A stretch of DNA of 64,000 nt from Liolophura sinensis. Its lineage: Eukaryota > Mollusca > Polyplacophora > Chitonida > Chitonidae. The notes beneath the pieces are model-generated. The model made no database searches. It worked only from the letters and a program-made list of their open reading frames with translations, and had not been told where the DNA came from. Positions 30,430-43,700 of the stretch are shown here, piece after piece (position 1 is the first letter of the stretch; every line of letters starts with the position of its first letter). The position numbers and the translations under genes were made by a program. The stretch lies in NCBI RefSeq assembly GCF_032854445.1, contig NC_088302.1, forward strand, positions 33,573,979-33,637,978, read 5' to 3'.

Positions 30430-31690
30430 ATTCACCCACTATCACATATCATTAAGAACAAAAGTGAGACATAGGGTTTTGAACTTGAATGGACTAAAAC
30501 GTAGTTAACTGGAGGTTTATGTAAGGTCTTTAGACTGACATTGGCGGAGGATACCCAGGTTTTAGCGATTTAGCCGTAAGACAAGGTTCTGGTCTGGTGT
30601 GCTTTGGGTCTCCTCTGAGGAGAACAGGCCTGTGGGTGTGGGTGCCTATGGCCAAGTAGCGTGAGACTGATGGTTCTCGGGGAGCCTGACGGCATTGGTG
30701 GTGCAACCTCTTGGATGAAAGATTCTGGAACCTCGTGGATGTACATGTGTGCACTTTTACAAGTTATGGCGTAGGCCTATACGTAATCTCTCGCACGCAG
30801 CGCATTGAGAAAACCTTCCCTTTCAGTTATGCCTATTTTTTTATGCATCTGCAGAGTTGGACTTCAAACTGAGTCGCCAACTTATAATACGAATGTAAAG
30901 TTTGGTACTTATCGAACAAGTAAATAATGGGCAGTATGCTTTATCTCAGTGAAGTTCAGGCAAACTAGGAAGAACATCCACGTTTTATCTCAATTATAAA
31001 ACTTGATATAGTCTAAAGAGTTAAGGTTTCATCCAATAAATATCTGAACTTAAATAAGAGATGCCGATTATATGTCACGTTTGTTAATAATTTATCGACA
31101 GTACGGAATGACACTGTGTGAGTATACAACCCTAGTCAAAAGCAGCGGAACACATACTTTCTGCACTATTACTATAGATTTGGAAATTTAAGAGCATGCA
31201 TTGCCAAGAGCATTTTTTAAAGTTTACACAGATGGTATAATACGTTAAGTTCCTTTCATTTGGTTAAACTGTTATGCGCATATGGTCAGGTAATCCTTTC
31301 CTGCAGACCGTTTTTTTTCTTTCCATCATCCACATTTCTCCTATTTGGCTTGAATAAGTCAGTTCGATTTTAATACTTATAAGAACTTATTTTTTATGTT
31401 TTATATCAAAAAATTAACCTACCGCGTTGTGGATTGTGAACTTCTTAAATGTGGATATCAGGGGAAATAACTCTAATAAGATAAATTAACAGTTATGTTT
31501 CCAACAGATCAAAGAAAGGCATCATAACTGAATGCTTTAAGATATAGTACATATATATTCAAACGGCGGGCATGAATTAGGAAGAGAAAGCAACAAGCGA
31601 AATCGCCATCGTATAAGTGAAAATTCCTGATTACAGCGTTAAGTAACATTCAGGTTAGGAATAAAAACATGAGTAAATGAAATTATTCAT
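30430..31690. other. Intergenic, nothing recognised
   Basis: AT-rich sequence downstream of ETFA. Only short chance ORFs and no recognised repeat. Confidence 0.5.
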
Positions 31691-31709
31691 CAAGGCAATC
31701 AACAGACCA

Positions 31710-32066
31710 TACTGCCCCCGATTGCACAGTTGGTCGAGCGTCAGTTTCGGGAGCGGTAGATCCACGGTCAACCCTGCGTCGAGTCACACCTAAGACTTTA
31801 AAAGAGAAAGTTGTAACTTCGTATCTTGGCGTTCAGCATGAAGGAGATAGTGCAACGACTGGTTGACCCATATCAGTATAATGGCTCGGGCAGGGCTACC
31901 TTATTTGCACTCGGTAAGGCGTCTCCGTGAAGCAGCACTAGATAAAAGGGTGGTGGAAATCCGCCCTGCAACAAGGTGGCACATTACATGCACTCTAAGA
32001 ATTCCTTCGTCGTCATATGACTGAAAAATTGTTAAATACGACGTTAAACACCAAGCTCTCACTCAC
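31710..32066 (+). mobile_element. SINE, family 2, with target-site duplication
   Basis: About 357 bp, the same family as 27197-27562. Flanked by the 11-bp repeat TCAACAGACCA at 31699-31709 and 32067-32077. Starts with a GC-rich tRNA-like head and ends CTCACTCAC. Confidence 0.9.
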
Positions 32067-32354
32067 TCAACAGACCACACATGTAAGTCAAGAAAGGTTA
32101 ATACGTGTCATACGAATGTTGGAACTGGTAATAGGTGTCGATGAATGCAGTAACGGTTGATAAGTGCCATTCGAATGTTGGAACTGGTGATGAATGTCAA
32201 CTGTATTTGGATTCTTAACTGAAAACGGATCACTGAAAACCTAGGCGCACAAATACACGTAACGAACGAGGACATTTGCACTTGTGATTTCTATACTTTC
32301 TAAACTATTATTACTATTTAAAAAGATTTATTTGATAGATTCTCATTACTAATT

Positions 32355-33445
32355 GTGTATAGTAAAACGTGTCACCCCACCAAAGCATTCTTGTGGGATG
32401 TCTTGTTCACTGAGTGGCTTGAAGTTATCATTGATAACATCTATGTGAAATTAGGGGAAACCATATATCAACAGTGTATAGGCATTCCGTTGGGTACAGT
32501 TTGTGCTCCAGCTTTGACTCACCTATGCTTGTTCTCGTATGAATACGACTACATTATGTAGTGGATAAAGCACGAGAAACTGTGGATTGTTTGAAAATAA
32601 TCCACGAGGCGCGAAAATGCATTCACTTTCTAACCCCGACAATACCAGGACTCATCTCCATGTTACAAGGGAAGACTTAGTTCGTGTCGCTTTATATAAA
32701 GAACATCTTCAGGCACACCGACTTCCATTCACTTGAAGTGCTGGGATAATGCATGGCGATGCGAATAAGGTACCGCTGTATATAAGCCGAGCGAATGAGA
32801 CGCTTCATTCGATACATGGCATACACTGAGTGACTCGGTCTATGATTAATTATGCTGGAAAGTAACTCTGAATTGATTGAAGCTTACATGTAATCCGGGG
32901 AAGTCTGATAATAGATTATACAATTTCTGTCACAATTTCTGTATTTTCATAGAAAATAAATTTCACATTGATCAGAAAGGAATGGACCCTTCATATATAA
33001 CATTCTATGATCGGTTAGACAAAGGATTGACCTCATAGCAAACGTTTAAAGTCATCTAAAGGGAGAAAGTTGTGTGGTGTTTGTTCCCGGATAACTCAGT
33101 GGGATATTGGAATGTTTTAAAGCTTTGTGTTCGTGGGTTCGAATCCCACTCTGCCATACACTACTCGAAGGGGCACTCATGTTATACAAGCCCTTACCTT
33201 TCACCACTCAAACGACTAACTCGCAAGTGTGGATTCCCGAAAAATAATCAACTGCGCAGACAATAGCCTGATGTCACGCTTTATTATTTTTGATCAAGAG
33301 TATTCTTCATCCGGCTCGAACTTTCTCATTCACTAAATGGCATATTGAAGATTTGCTAGCTTTAAACATCCCATATATAGCTAATGTTGTGAAAGATATA
33401 TATCCACCTTTAAAGGAAACAACAGACCTTCCTGATGCATCTTAA
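32355..33445 (+). pseudogene. Fragmented reverse transcriptase ORF (Penelope-like or related)
   Basis: 32355-32561 encodes IDNIYVKLGETIYQQCIGIP followed by LGTVCAPALTHLCLFSYEYD. This is the GIPMGTNCAPLLADLFL-type RT core with LG for MG. 33335-33445 encodes DLLALNIPYIANVVKDIYPP and KETTDLPDAS, a downstream part of the same RT type. The ~770 bp between is not RT-like and includes a tRNA-like remnant. The YIDD catalytic region and the rest of the protein are not visible. A dead copy; the subclass is from memory and uncertain. Confidence 0.6.
33085..33157 (+). pseudogene. tRNA-like pseudogene
   Basis: Perfect T-arm GTGGG-TTCGAAT-CCCAC and a degenerate D-arm (ATAACTCAGTGGG) at about the right spacing, but the acceptor-stem ends do not pair. 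Probably a SINE head remnant. Confidence 0.4.
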
Positions 33446-34316
33446 ATGAACTTACCCTTACTTTGACAACAACGTTCCGCATTCATGTTGTGGGTACATA
33501 TCTCGGCTTGCTAGCATTTGTTAGACTGTGTGTTTAGTGAGGGGTTTAATCAGCGTCACAAGTTATTGATGTAAAACTGGTAGAAAGACTACTATTCTCT
33601 TGTAAACAAATATGGACAGGTTATCCAGAATCTCTGACACTCCGTTTCATAATTTTGTCTAATTCCGCTTAATCCAGAGTTTGAGGCCGTACATCATTCA
33701 TCGTGTTGAATCTGATCACCAGGTTGGCTATACCGGTATGAATAGTTGCAATGAAAAACAAGATACTTTTTATATTGTCATAATTGGTATTTTACGGCCA
33801 TCATGAGCTGGTGTCAATGTGCTATACCAGAACGCTGACCACCATGCCTCGGAAGCCCCCCCCCCCAACCCCCCCACCCCAACTAAGATGTATATGCTTC
33901 TTTTTGCTTGAATCCGTCCTGATTTCTAACTTTATATACGGCCTTAATTCTCTGATGGCTTGTGTTGAACGTTGTTTTGGAAATTGGTCTTACCATTAAT
34001 GGCCCGGAACGTCCAGTTTGGTTGACGAAAGTATTATTTCGACGCCTAGATTCCTACGAATGTTGAATTGGTTGATGCCTTGTGAGTGAGTGCTGAGTTT
34101 CTTTAACATGGCCCCTCCTTGCAAATGACGTTGAGCATCAATAACACAAGTAATTCCGTAATAGAATTAACTGTCCAAGAAAGTTGAGAACAGCTTATTA
34201 TCGCTTCTAGCACGTAAACAGTCAGAATAACATAATTACCAGATTCGGTTGTGTGAAAGAAAGCATTACATTTTATGACGTAAATAGGTCGGTTTCCCGT
34301 CGTGGACCCAAGCGGT

Positions 34317-34430
34317 ATCAGTCCAAATGCAAGGAATGGAAAGATATGTGTTATACTCACTGCTTTAGCCAATCAGTCCAAATGCAAGGAATGGAAAGAT
34401 ATGTGTTATACTCACTGCTTTAGCCAACCC
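34317..34430 (+). repeat. 57-bp tandem duplication
   Basis: TCAGTCCAAATGCAAGGAATGG through TTTAGCCA occurs twice head to tail with no visible differences, so it is recent. Confidence 0.85.
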
Positions 34431-34615
34431 CTGGAAGATATTTGGATTAAATAATTTCCCAGTAACTTGCATAAACATTTTAATTGTGTTTGTGTGCTAA
34501 TTGTGATGACAACACAGCATTTCGAGTAATTCTGGACCAGTGTTGTAAGTAACATCACTGCATTTTTACACTGTCCTCGATGCTCTAGTTTTACTCTCTA
34601 GGTAGTAAATCTTCT

Positions 34616-34617
<2 letters not shown>

Positions 34618-34693
<76 letters not shown>
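34618..34693. repeat. (TA)n microsatellite
   Basis: About 75 bp of nearly pure TA, interrupted once by ACAT. Confidence 0.97.
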
Positions 34694-37600
34694 CACTGTG
34701 TCAATGTCGCCAAAGTGCTCCTAGTGCTAAGCGTCAAGAGAGAGAGTTGTTATAATGTATATAATGGAACAATGTGACTCCAGATGTAGCACTTGTTTAT
34801 TATCATGGTTAATATTATCGATCTTCTACCATTTATTTATTTAACTATTTATTAATTTTTTTTTTGATGCCCTCTCGGAATATTTCGTCAATGCAGTTGT
34901 CCATACCACAAGTAACATATATATATTTAATGCATTGAAAAGGCAATATTTTTGTTATCTAAGTATCTAAATTGAAAAGTTGGCTTAAATGGAAAGACAA
35001 CACCAGACAACATGTACGCATTCATCGATAAAGCATCTCAAATAAAGCTTAAATCGAAATATTGCAACTTTTGCAGTTCAAAGTGAGCAAAATCGAGCAG
35101 ATTGAGAATATCGGAAGCGGCGCCATGCTATCAATTTTAACCTATCAGGTGTAAGTTATGTGTGTAACCCGACAGCACACCTGTTTCCGTTTACGTCACG
35201 TGGACAGCGTTTTGCCTTTTACCCATATGAGTTTGCGGCAGTAATACGACCTAGTGTTTCTGGTTTCTCTAACATGACTCAGTATCTCATGACCTCGTAA
35301 GAATTCCAGATTAAGAGTTGATTTTTAGAGTTAGCGAGCACGTCTGAACAAAATGGGTGTGGTCGTTTATAATATAATTAAAGATGTACAATATAATTAA
35401 AGACGTACTGTATAGAGAGCAAGACCAGACCATTTATGTCTGTTTTACCCCACTTCCTGATAGTTATATTATCTGTTTTCTATTCTTTAAAGATTCGAAC
35501 ACAACCCAGCAGCCAAGGTCGTTGTCCAGATGACATGTATCATAGCTGCAGAATTCATATTTATAGTACAATTCATATTTCATATTCTAATACAGAATGA
35601 TTTTTGGGCCAAGTTCAGTAATAAAGACTTGGCGATGTTAAATCTGGTATGAAGTCTTAAGACATGTTTGAACAACAGGGCACTGTAATCGGAAAGCCCA
35701 TTTGTTGTTGATCATATCAGAACAATTAATTAAGACCGACACTGGAGGATATGAAATATAGAGATTAAAACCACGCTGGTGAACGTGTCAAATTGCACCC
35801 ATTATTTCACATCGAAGTGTTAATCTTTGGAACAAAACTACGTGTTGTCTACAGTGGACACGCAGTATTCGCCTGGACTCACGTTTGTATTAAGATCACG
35901 GTCATCAAAATGAGGCCGATTTTCCTGCCATTGGTTAAATAGCCTACCTTGTTTGCGGCATGGCGCAGAATGAAAACTGATGAGGTTGGCGTCCTGTCGG
36001 AGATGCCTGGAGATCGATATCCTGACCGAAGCACATTTAAGGACTGGTGGAATTTCCGTGATTGTATTCCACACTTTCTTCCTTCTCTCGGACTATACCC
36101 CTCCCCCGCCCGTAACGCCCACCCCTGGAGCAGGGCAATGGTCACGCCGCGCCGAGCACATTTGTCATGGTGAAGTAAGTCTTCACTGACTGTTGTAATG
36201 TACATTTATCAGACACAAGTTATGGTTTCCATGAAAAAGAGAACCCCAGGGTTCGATTTTACGTAGCTGCAGATTAGTATGTGTGCCTATAATCACATCA
36301 ATGACAGCATGTACTTGTTTGCTTATGAGAGCGTTCCGTGGCCTATTGGTTACAGGTGGATGCTTTCAGTCGCTATAGGACACACGTCGAGTGCAGGTTC
36401 AACACCGGCCTTAGACAGAGAATTTGCAGATTCCTTGGCTCTCGCCACTTGTCAGGCATTGGAGATTACAAATGGGTGAGGAGTGCTTGCGCCGTCAAAC
36501 GTTGGGTGAAGGGCGCTCGTCTTCCATCGGTGTGGTGTACATATTTGTGAGAAGGTTAATCAGTAACTTCCTAAAGTGTGGTATTTTTATCCGGTTATTC
36601 TGGTTTTCTCCACAATAACACTGGGTGCCACTGTATCCGTAAAAAATTCTTAAGCGAAGGGTTAAACATCAAAAGACACAGGGTCAGGGTAGAGCGTGTG
36701 GTATGGTATTGACAACCTTATGTCACATGGATTCGCTGTGTGCAAGATTTCCTTCCCCCAAACCCAACACACAGACTCTTGTTTGGAGGGGAAGAGGGGG
36801 TGTATTGATATGGACTTATCAAGCCACGTGCTTATTCGCAACTTTCTGAGGTGCTAACGTTTATGCCTTACTTGTGGCCAGTTTTCTCAACGCCCATAAA
36901 CGTCTTAAACAAGCCTATTTCTATTACACCAAGTAAATAACACGTGTATATCACTAATTTCCGGTTTATTACTTATTTCAGACCCGAGAAACGCCACCTG
37001 CAAGAGACATCGAGCATATGGTTGCCTCGTTGTATTGTCATATTGCCAGCTATCCTTGAATCTAAATTATACCGTTGATTAAAGGCGTTCCCAGTCTCAA
37101 ATATTGTAGTTATAATTTATGGTGTAACTCTAAGGACCAAAGGGTGTATGTAAAATCTGGTTTGGATGGATACAGGGTCATAGCCATCGTCTTATTGTTT
37201 GGGGTAAGTATCAATCTTCACTAGTTCTAAACAGAAGCCATGATTAAAATCATGAGTTTGTATTTAACGCCTTCTCAAAACGGAAGTGGTCCAGTGTCTA
37301 TAACCCTTTCATCTCTGGGCATCCACTAGCTCGTTTTCCCAAGCACGGCATGTCCAGCACTAGCCGCGGTGGCATCGCTAAGCTTTATTCATGCAGAAGA
37401 AAGCTGGGGAAACTTATCTCAATGACGTCAAGCATGAAACCCTTGTCAACCGCGATTACATCTGATAAGTGACTATGCCTATCAGCCTGATGTTAATGAA
37501 TGATCTGTTAGCATCTCTCAGTTGCAGTGATTTGGTGGTATGCAAAGCCATATGGCAGGCGCTGTTGAAGTCACCTTGACATCTCAGAGCGTTTGATTGT

Positions 37601-38000
37601 CGTTGTAGGGACAGACGCCTTTAGCCGGTTTGCTAGTCTGACTTAATTCCACTGAGACCTGGACGTGTTGGTAAATGCTGACTGCTAAAGCCATCAGGTC
37701 GGTTAGAAAGAGCAAATAGCCCTTATAGAAGATCGGTAGATTCAAGGCTACTGACTCGGACGAGGTGTTGTATCGATATGACTATTTCGCGATACCAATT
37801 GAGGTTGGAGCTCAGGGAAAGCTCTTGTGGATTGCATAAGCACGGCCGGTAAAGCAGTCGACTCCAGGTTGGTGGCGGTGTATTTGGGATCGAATAAGGG
37901 AAGTTTGTCCCTTCTAGGTTTATACCCAGTGCAATCTTGTCTTATATCGATACCTGTGGACATTAGCAGATGGCTTTGGAGAAGCCGTGAAACAGTCACA

Positions 38001-38106
<106 letters not shown>

Positions 38107-38336
38107 AAAAGACAATAGTTTGCAATGTGTACTATTATTCACTATCCTGTTTGCAGTTGTGCTCTCTCTGTCCGATCGTTGTGATCATGGAAGTCTAGGC
38201 GGTAATAAAGACCAAAAGCAGCGGCCCGAGACTGCGGGGAAATTCATTGGCGCAGACGACCGTCTTGGGAGCCAGAGCAGGCCATAGGTGCGCAGGCTTG
38301 CACCGAGAAACAGTTCTGTGAGGAAGCGCTAGGAAT

Positions 38337-38416
38337 ATGGCCGACGAGGACTCCACCGAACAGACATCTTTACAGATTGACCCAGACACGGAGGAAGAAA
38401 CCCCGGAACCAAAAAC
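38337..38416 (+). CDS. Probable first coding exon of an unidentified gene
   Basis: ATG with good context (AGGAATATGG) opens 26 codons and two bases of an acidic, Thr/Glu/Pro-rich N-terminus (MADEDSTEQTSLQIDPDTEE...), followed by a strong donor AC|GTAAGT at 38417. The preceding ~150 bp is locally GC-richer with several CpGs, like a 5' UTR and promoter. I do not recognise the protein and found no convincing second exon in the next 20 kb. Its first intron may be long and contain the satellite array. No signal peptide or domain is visible. Confidence 0.5.
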
Positions 38417-39559
38417 GTAAGTGATTAGCTTTTACTTTTGATGCTAACTGTTTTTCATTCTCTTTAAAAGCTTTCAGGAAATTGTTACCAACAAACTGCC
38501 AACACCATGTGTTTTTTCCCTTCTCTATCTCTGCAAGTCCAAATACATGCCATTTGTTTTAAACTAGTGGGCTAACCCAGAGAGCGGATTGCATAATGTG
38601 TGATTTGTCAATAGGTCGAAGTCTTTGATACCTACAGCCTACCATGTAGTAGCGTAGAGAGGAACTGTATCTATTACACTTAAGCTTACTTAATGTATAC
38701 ATATATCATGGTCAAGCTTTGGTGATGATCTTTTTGTCTGAGCGTGCAATCAAACGAAAATGAAACCTTTATGTCGTATTTATATTCTGGGCCATATTTC
38801 GATATTGATCAAGCCTGAACTGTTTTAACCCAGTTAAAAATGTAAGCATTATTATGTGTGAAATCCATGTGTCTGTCTGTGGCTGAATTTTTCGTCTGTG
38901 GAAATCGCTGAACCCTTTTCAATTCAACTTAGTGTTGTACAGTATTTGTAGAAATAGATAGTAAAAGTCCATTTTCACAAGGGATATATTTGGCCTGCAA
39001 AGCAATATTTCTTTTAATCATTCTCTTTTGGGGCGATTTTCATTACTCCGAGGACAATGTACGACGAAATGGACGGGAGCTTAAACGCTAACATTGCATT
39101 AATTATCTCTTACCAACGTACCGGGTGATTGTGGTTATGTTGGCCCCACTAACCTGGTTATTGTAGCTCCACTAAGGAATGTCAAGGGACAATATTTAGG
39201 TAACAGACTTAGGTACAGAACTGTTTGTTGTTCTAAATTTGTGAGTAATCATTGAACTGATTGCTTTGGCATAAGTTGTAGGTGAAAACGGTTACGACAA
39301 AGATGAAACTTAGTACTTAAAATCAGGAATATGGCCAAAAGTTAAGACTAAATCCGTGCTAAGCTTAAGGCAGGATGAACTGATATTATACAGCAAGCAA
39401 ACGTATATCATGTAAACCGAACGATCATGAAGCAGAGCCAATCGAATATCATGTTGCACCAAACCTATATCAAATTAAACCAAATGTATGTCAAGTAAAA
39501 CCACACGCACTACAGCGCAAAACCATTGAAAACGTGTTCCTTGTACAACTACGCCTATA

Positions 39560-39744
39560 TTAAAGGGATACAGAATCGACGCTGATTGGCTGACAATGGA
39601 GTTTGAATTCCCTGGGTTAAACCCTACAACCTTGGTCACGCTTGAATAAATCCTCCATACCTGAAAGTCAGCTTAGGCTAGGCATATTCTGGACTTGTCT
39701 ATCTCTCACAGCACCCAATCAGAATCGATTCTTTATCCCTTTAA
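39560..39744. mobile_element. 185-bp MITE with TTAA ends
   Basis: Terminal inverted repeats of about 33 bp: TTAAAGGGATACAGAATCGA at the left, and at the right TCGATTCTTTATCCCTTTAA. Homology continues inward (GCTGATTGGCTG against CACCCAATCAG). TTAA at both ends is the piggyBac-type target site. No transposase inside. Confidence 0.8.
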
Positions 39745-40369
39745 GCAAACCCAAACGTCTGTCTGGTAAAACCACGCGTATTGTAAGGGAAACCAATCAT
39801 CCACGAAGTAAAACCAATGAAAACGTGTACCATGTGTAACCAAACCTGTATCAAGTAAAGCCAGGTACATACAAAGTAAAAGCCCATGTACAAAGATATA
39901 TACGTAAGAAGCAAAGGTGACCAGGTATTGCAAGATACATGGAATCAGAGAAGACAAGACATACTGGATGGCTGGTATAAGGTGACCTGGGGTGAACGAT
40001 GTATTGATATTTCACTTTTGTTAGGCTTTTACTCCAACAGTGCGTTGATGGTTATGGTTCCGCGATGCTTTGCATCATCACGAGAAAAAACGCTGTATTC
40101 ATTAAGCACAGACGCAGTAGAGTAAATGTTACATCCATCCCTAGACGAAGAGCGTAAGCTTGAACAACTGATGTGTGTCAAGGAAGAGTTGATTAAAATT
40201 TATTTTTTGTTGGCCTTTGGTTTCAATATCCAATTTGCAGCAGATTGGTCTAAGTTGGTCTGTGTTTTTTCCAACAGATATAGATATGATCGCAAAAAGT
40301 GATTAAATTAGGTGGAAAACTGAAAGCGTTATTCAATACAGTTGAAACTTTAATGATGAAGATGAAATT

Positions 40370-40745
40370 GGTTCATACTGTGTGTGCGAAGACGAAACAA
40401 CAAATTGTAGTTGGTGATACTTGTAAGTACGTCTTCAAGCCGTAAGTGTGTGGAAGTACAACCCAAGAGGTGGGTGAAGAAATTGACAGGTGACTCAAAC
40501 TGTAAGTGAAGCGGAGCACTAGCCAAATTGTAAGTGAGAAAACCGAGAGGGGGTGGGGGTCTCGGGGGGGATGGAGGTGTTGAAGTTCCAAGTGAAGTGA
40601 AAGCACCATCCAAACTTTTAGTGGTTGAAAAATAATAGAAAATTCAAGATAAAAATGAAGAGGAAATGCCAAGTTGTAGATGGAAATCCAAGTTGTAGAT
40701 GGTGAGTCTGCGGGTTCAAGCTGTATGCGAAGTTTAAGCACCATC
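40370..40745. repeat. Degenerate GTGAAG/TTGTAAGT-rich repeats
   Basis: Loose repetition of CAAGTTGTAGATGG, AAACTGTAAGTGAA and GAAGTTCCAAGTGAAG. It leaves a long minus-strand frame with internally similar text, which I read as low-complexity and not coding. A similar degenerate AAACC...TATCAAGTAAA pattern lies at 39400-39560 and 39745-39880, around the MITE. Confidence 0.5.
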
Positions 40746-40799
40746 TAATCTACAGGGGCAAATCCCATACAAGATTGTAAGCTGTAAAACTGAAGACGT

Positions 40800-43700
40800 A
40801 CAGCACAGAGAGATCAGAGCAGCGACTACAGTGTTATAGCTGGCAAATGGTTACACGTAGCCGGTGAAATACGGTCTCTTGTCAATCAAGGTGTTAATCT
40901 GACTGTTAATATAAATGTATAAATAGTAGCAATTTACAGCAGAGTTAGGTGAAAAAAATGCAGTGACGTTGATTTAGTATACGTCAATTTAGTATACGTC
41001 ATTGGTGGCTGCAGGCAAACCTATGAATGATGACAGTGTCTTTGGTCAACACAAGAAACATATCGTAAAACTGTTAATTGCTAAAGCTGAAGAAATTTTC
41101 TGAATCATTAAACAAGCAGCCAAACCAGTGAATGACTCCACACGCAGGCTTGTTTGCCACGAGAATGGTTAACGGTACGAGTTGATGACAAAGTTGGCAA
41201 AGTTCGATATTCCATCGCGACGACTAACGGTGTGTTTCCACAAGAACTTATGTGACAAGCCTACAGAGCCTCTGGACCTTCATGTACCGTTATTTGTCGG
41301 ATTCACAGGGAGCTTTATTTGTCCTGTCCGCGGGCCCTTCCGCCACTACCCGAAGCGCCTGGCTCTTTCTCTCATTTTCTCGGATTGAAATTGTTCTCTA
41401 CGTCCGGACCACCATACACTTGCTGATCCCGCGTCACGCAGTTAACGTGGTTACTGGTGTTTGCGTGATGGCAGCCAATTGGACTGCATGTAACTATGAT
41501 GGCTTGATAACCGGACTAAGGGCTTGTCCACGCTGTGTTCCTTGTTTCCGGCTGTCACCGGAGAGACACGAAGTCTGGCCGAGAAGTTTTGATGACCTTG
41601 ATATATCTGCAGAAGTGACTCGGATCTCAATCTCAGTACATGTGGCGCATTAAAGCACTGCACCAATTACGTTTTAAAACAATAGTTTAATTGCAGAATA
41701 GTCGTTTTTGGACCCGTAAAATTTTTAAATGATACAACACACTTGGTTATTTTTCGCCGAGAATACCAGTAAAGATATAGCTGTTTTTTTGTTTTTTGTT
41801 TTCTTTTTTGTTTGTTTTCCTCTTCATTTTAATAAATTCATATTTACTTTTCCAGAATATATTGTTTTACTTCGAAAAACAAAACAAAACATATCGTGAC
41901 CAGTAGAAAACTGTCTCAAGTAAGACCTTAACTTGATTCAACGTTCATCTTATTCAACCTCTTTTAACAAAACGAAATGTATTTCATCCCTTGCATCTTA
42001 CGGTTGGCTTTCTACACCATGTTTGTATTGTTGAACATGAATGATGTCACAAGAACTTTCATTATTTTATATTTGGATATTTACAAAATTCTTGTGACGT
42101 AAATTCTATTATTGTCAAAAATATAAAGAGATGTTGAAAGTTGTATAGAGACAGCCATGACATGGATGGCGTCCAACATTTTCAGCTTGATTATGAAGCT
42201 CACCGTAGAATGAAAATATTAAAAAGCATGCTTATAATAATATTCAAGAAATATTTAAAACCATAATAATTATATGCACTAATAGATACAGTTTCCAGTG
42301 GGGCAACTGATGTTGATGACTGTTGCGATTTTGTTTTTGTTCCATGCATGAAGGACGTTTTATCGCATAAAGTATTTGCAAACAGGCCAGTCCGGTTTTC
42401 CACGTGGTTTCTGTTTTGTTCCCTGGGACGGATATAACAAATGTATAACAAGATTTATACAACAAATCTTCTATACATTACACTTTTCGTTCTTATCAAG
42501 TTTAGCTTTACCACATGGCTTCCAGCTTTGTTATTTACACTTAAGGCATTTCTTTTGACATTCACTACACCGGTTTTAAGGAAAACTAGATGGGATTGCC
42601 GGATTGCCCGCCCATTAACTATAATTTTCTTTTGCTCACGTGTTGCCGTTTTTGCAGACTTCACCATTTCCATGGCAACAATTTGAATTGGTGTGGTATC
42701 GATCGGAAACAGTTTATTAAATTGACATTCGCTTACTTTGCATCCTCCTTTTGCCATTTTCTTTTTTGGACAGAAAATTTCAAAGGATCAAATATCAGTT
42801 TCTTGCCGGTACTTCCGTCTTGAAATCTGTTTCCATTGGCGAAGACTTCCCAAGGTCACTTTTTGTAAGGGTCAAGGTCAAATACGTTATATAACGGTTA
42901 CTATAATGTCTGAAGGTCCATTATTTCATCTTATACGCACAATGAACGTTTTAAACTTTGGACAAAACACATGTATAATGTCGTTGAGTTTTTTACTACA
43001 AATGTATTTTAACATTAACGTATACCTGTATTTGCGCGCTCGTATTTCTTACGTTTGCTAGGTTGTCCTTAACTTTACGGTAACTGAACGGAGTGTAAAT
43101 AAATTATTGGGGTTAAGAGAATACAGCAGAACTATTTATTGTATTACGTTGTGCAGCATCGAAGTAAGGTGAATACTGTAAAGCTATTTAATGTGTTATG
43201 TTAATTGTGTTGCCATGTAGTAAAGTCATCGAAGTATAATATCTGTACTGGTATTATTTAGATTCTGTAGAAGTATTATTTATTGCATTAATGGACAAAA
43301 CAAAGTGAATAAACACGAGCTATTAAATGTGTTACGTTTTGTAGTCTCTACGTAAAATTGAATAGCCTCCATCTTGCCTGTACGGAGGATGATCTCGTTT
43401 GAAACACTTACACGACGCGATAACAGTAATAATCCAGTCTTCTACGAAATAACATACTGTTGAGTCAGCCGGGCTTTAATCCGTTGGTCCGAGCAGTAAT
43501 TCGAGGCCTAGGCACTCATTTCAGTGTGGACATCTTGTTAGCTTAAAAAGTCCAGGGCTGAAGTTCGTCCTGTGTATGTTATTGACACACCGCGAGGCCA
43601 GTGTATTGAGAAAGCTGGGTTTAGTGCTAACCTTTTCGACATTGATTAGGAACGATTCGCTGTAAAAAAAATCGATGGGAACCTTGATTTGGGGGCCTGC

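Noticed and set aside
41182..41653. 133-codon + strand ORF with Cys and Arg residues
   Set aside because: Overlapping long frames on both strands in locally GC-richer DNA; no motif and no splice or polyA context.
42455..42757. Minus-strand 100-codon ORF beginning MAKGGCKVSEC
   Set aside because: It looks mildly protein-like, but overlapping frames on the other strand are equally long and no family, splice context or conservation can be shown from the sequence.
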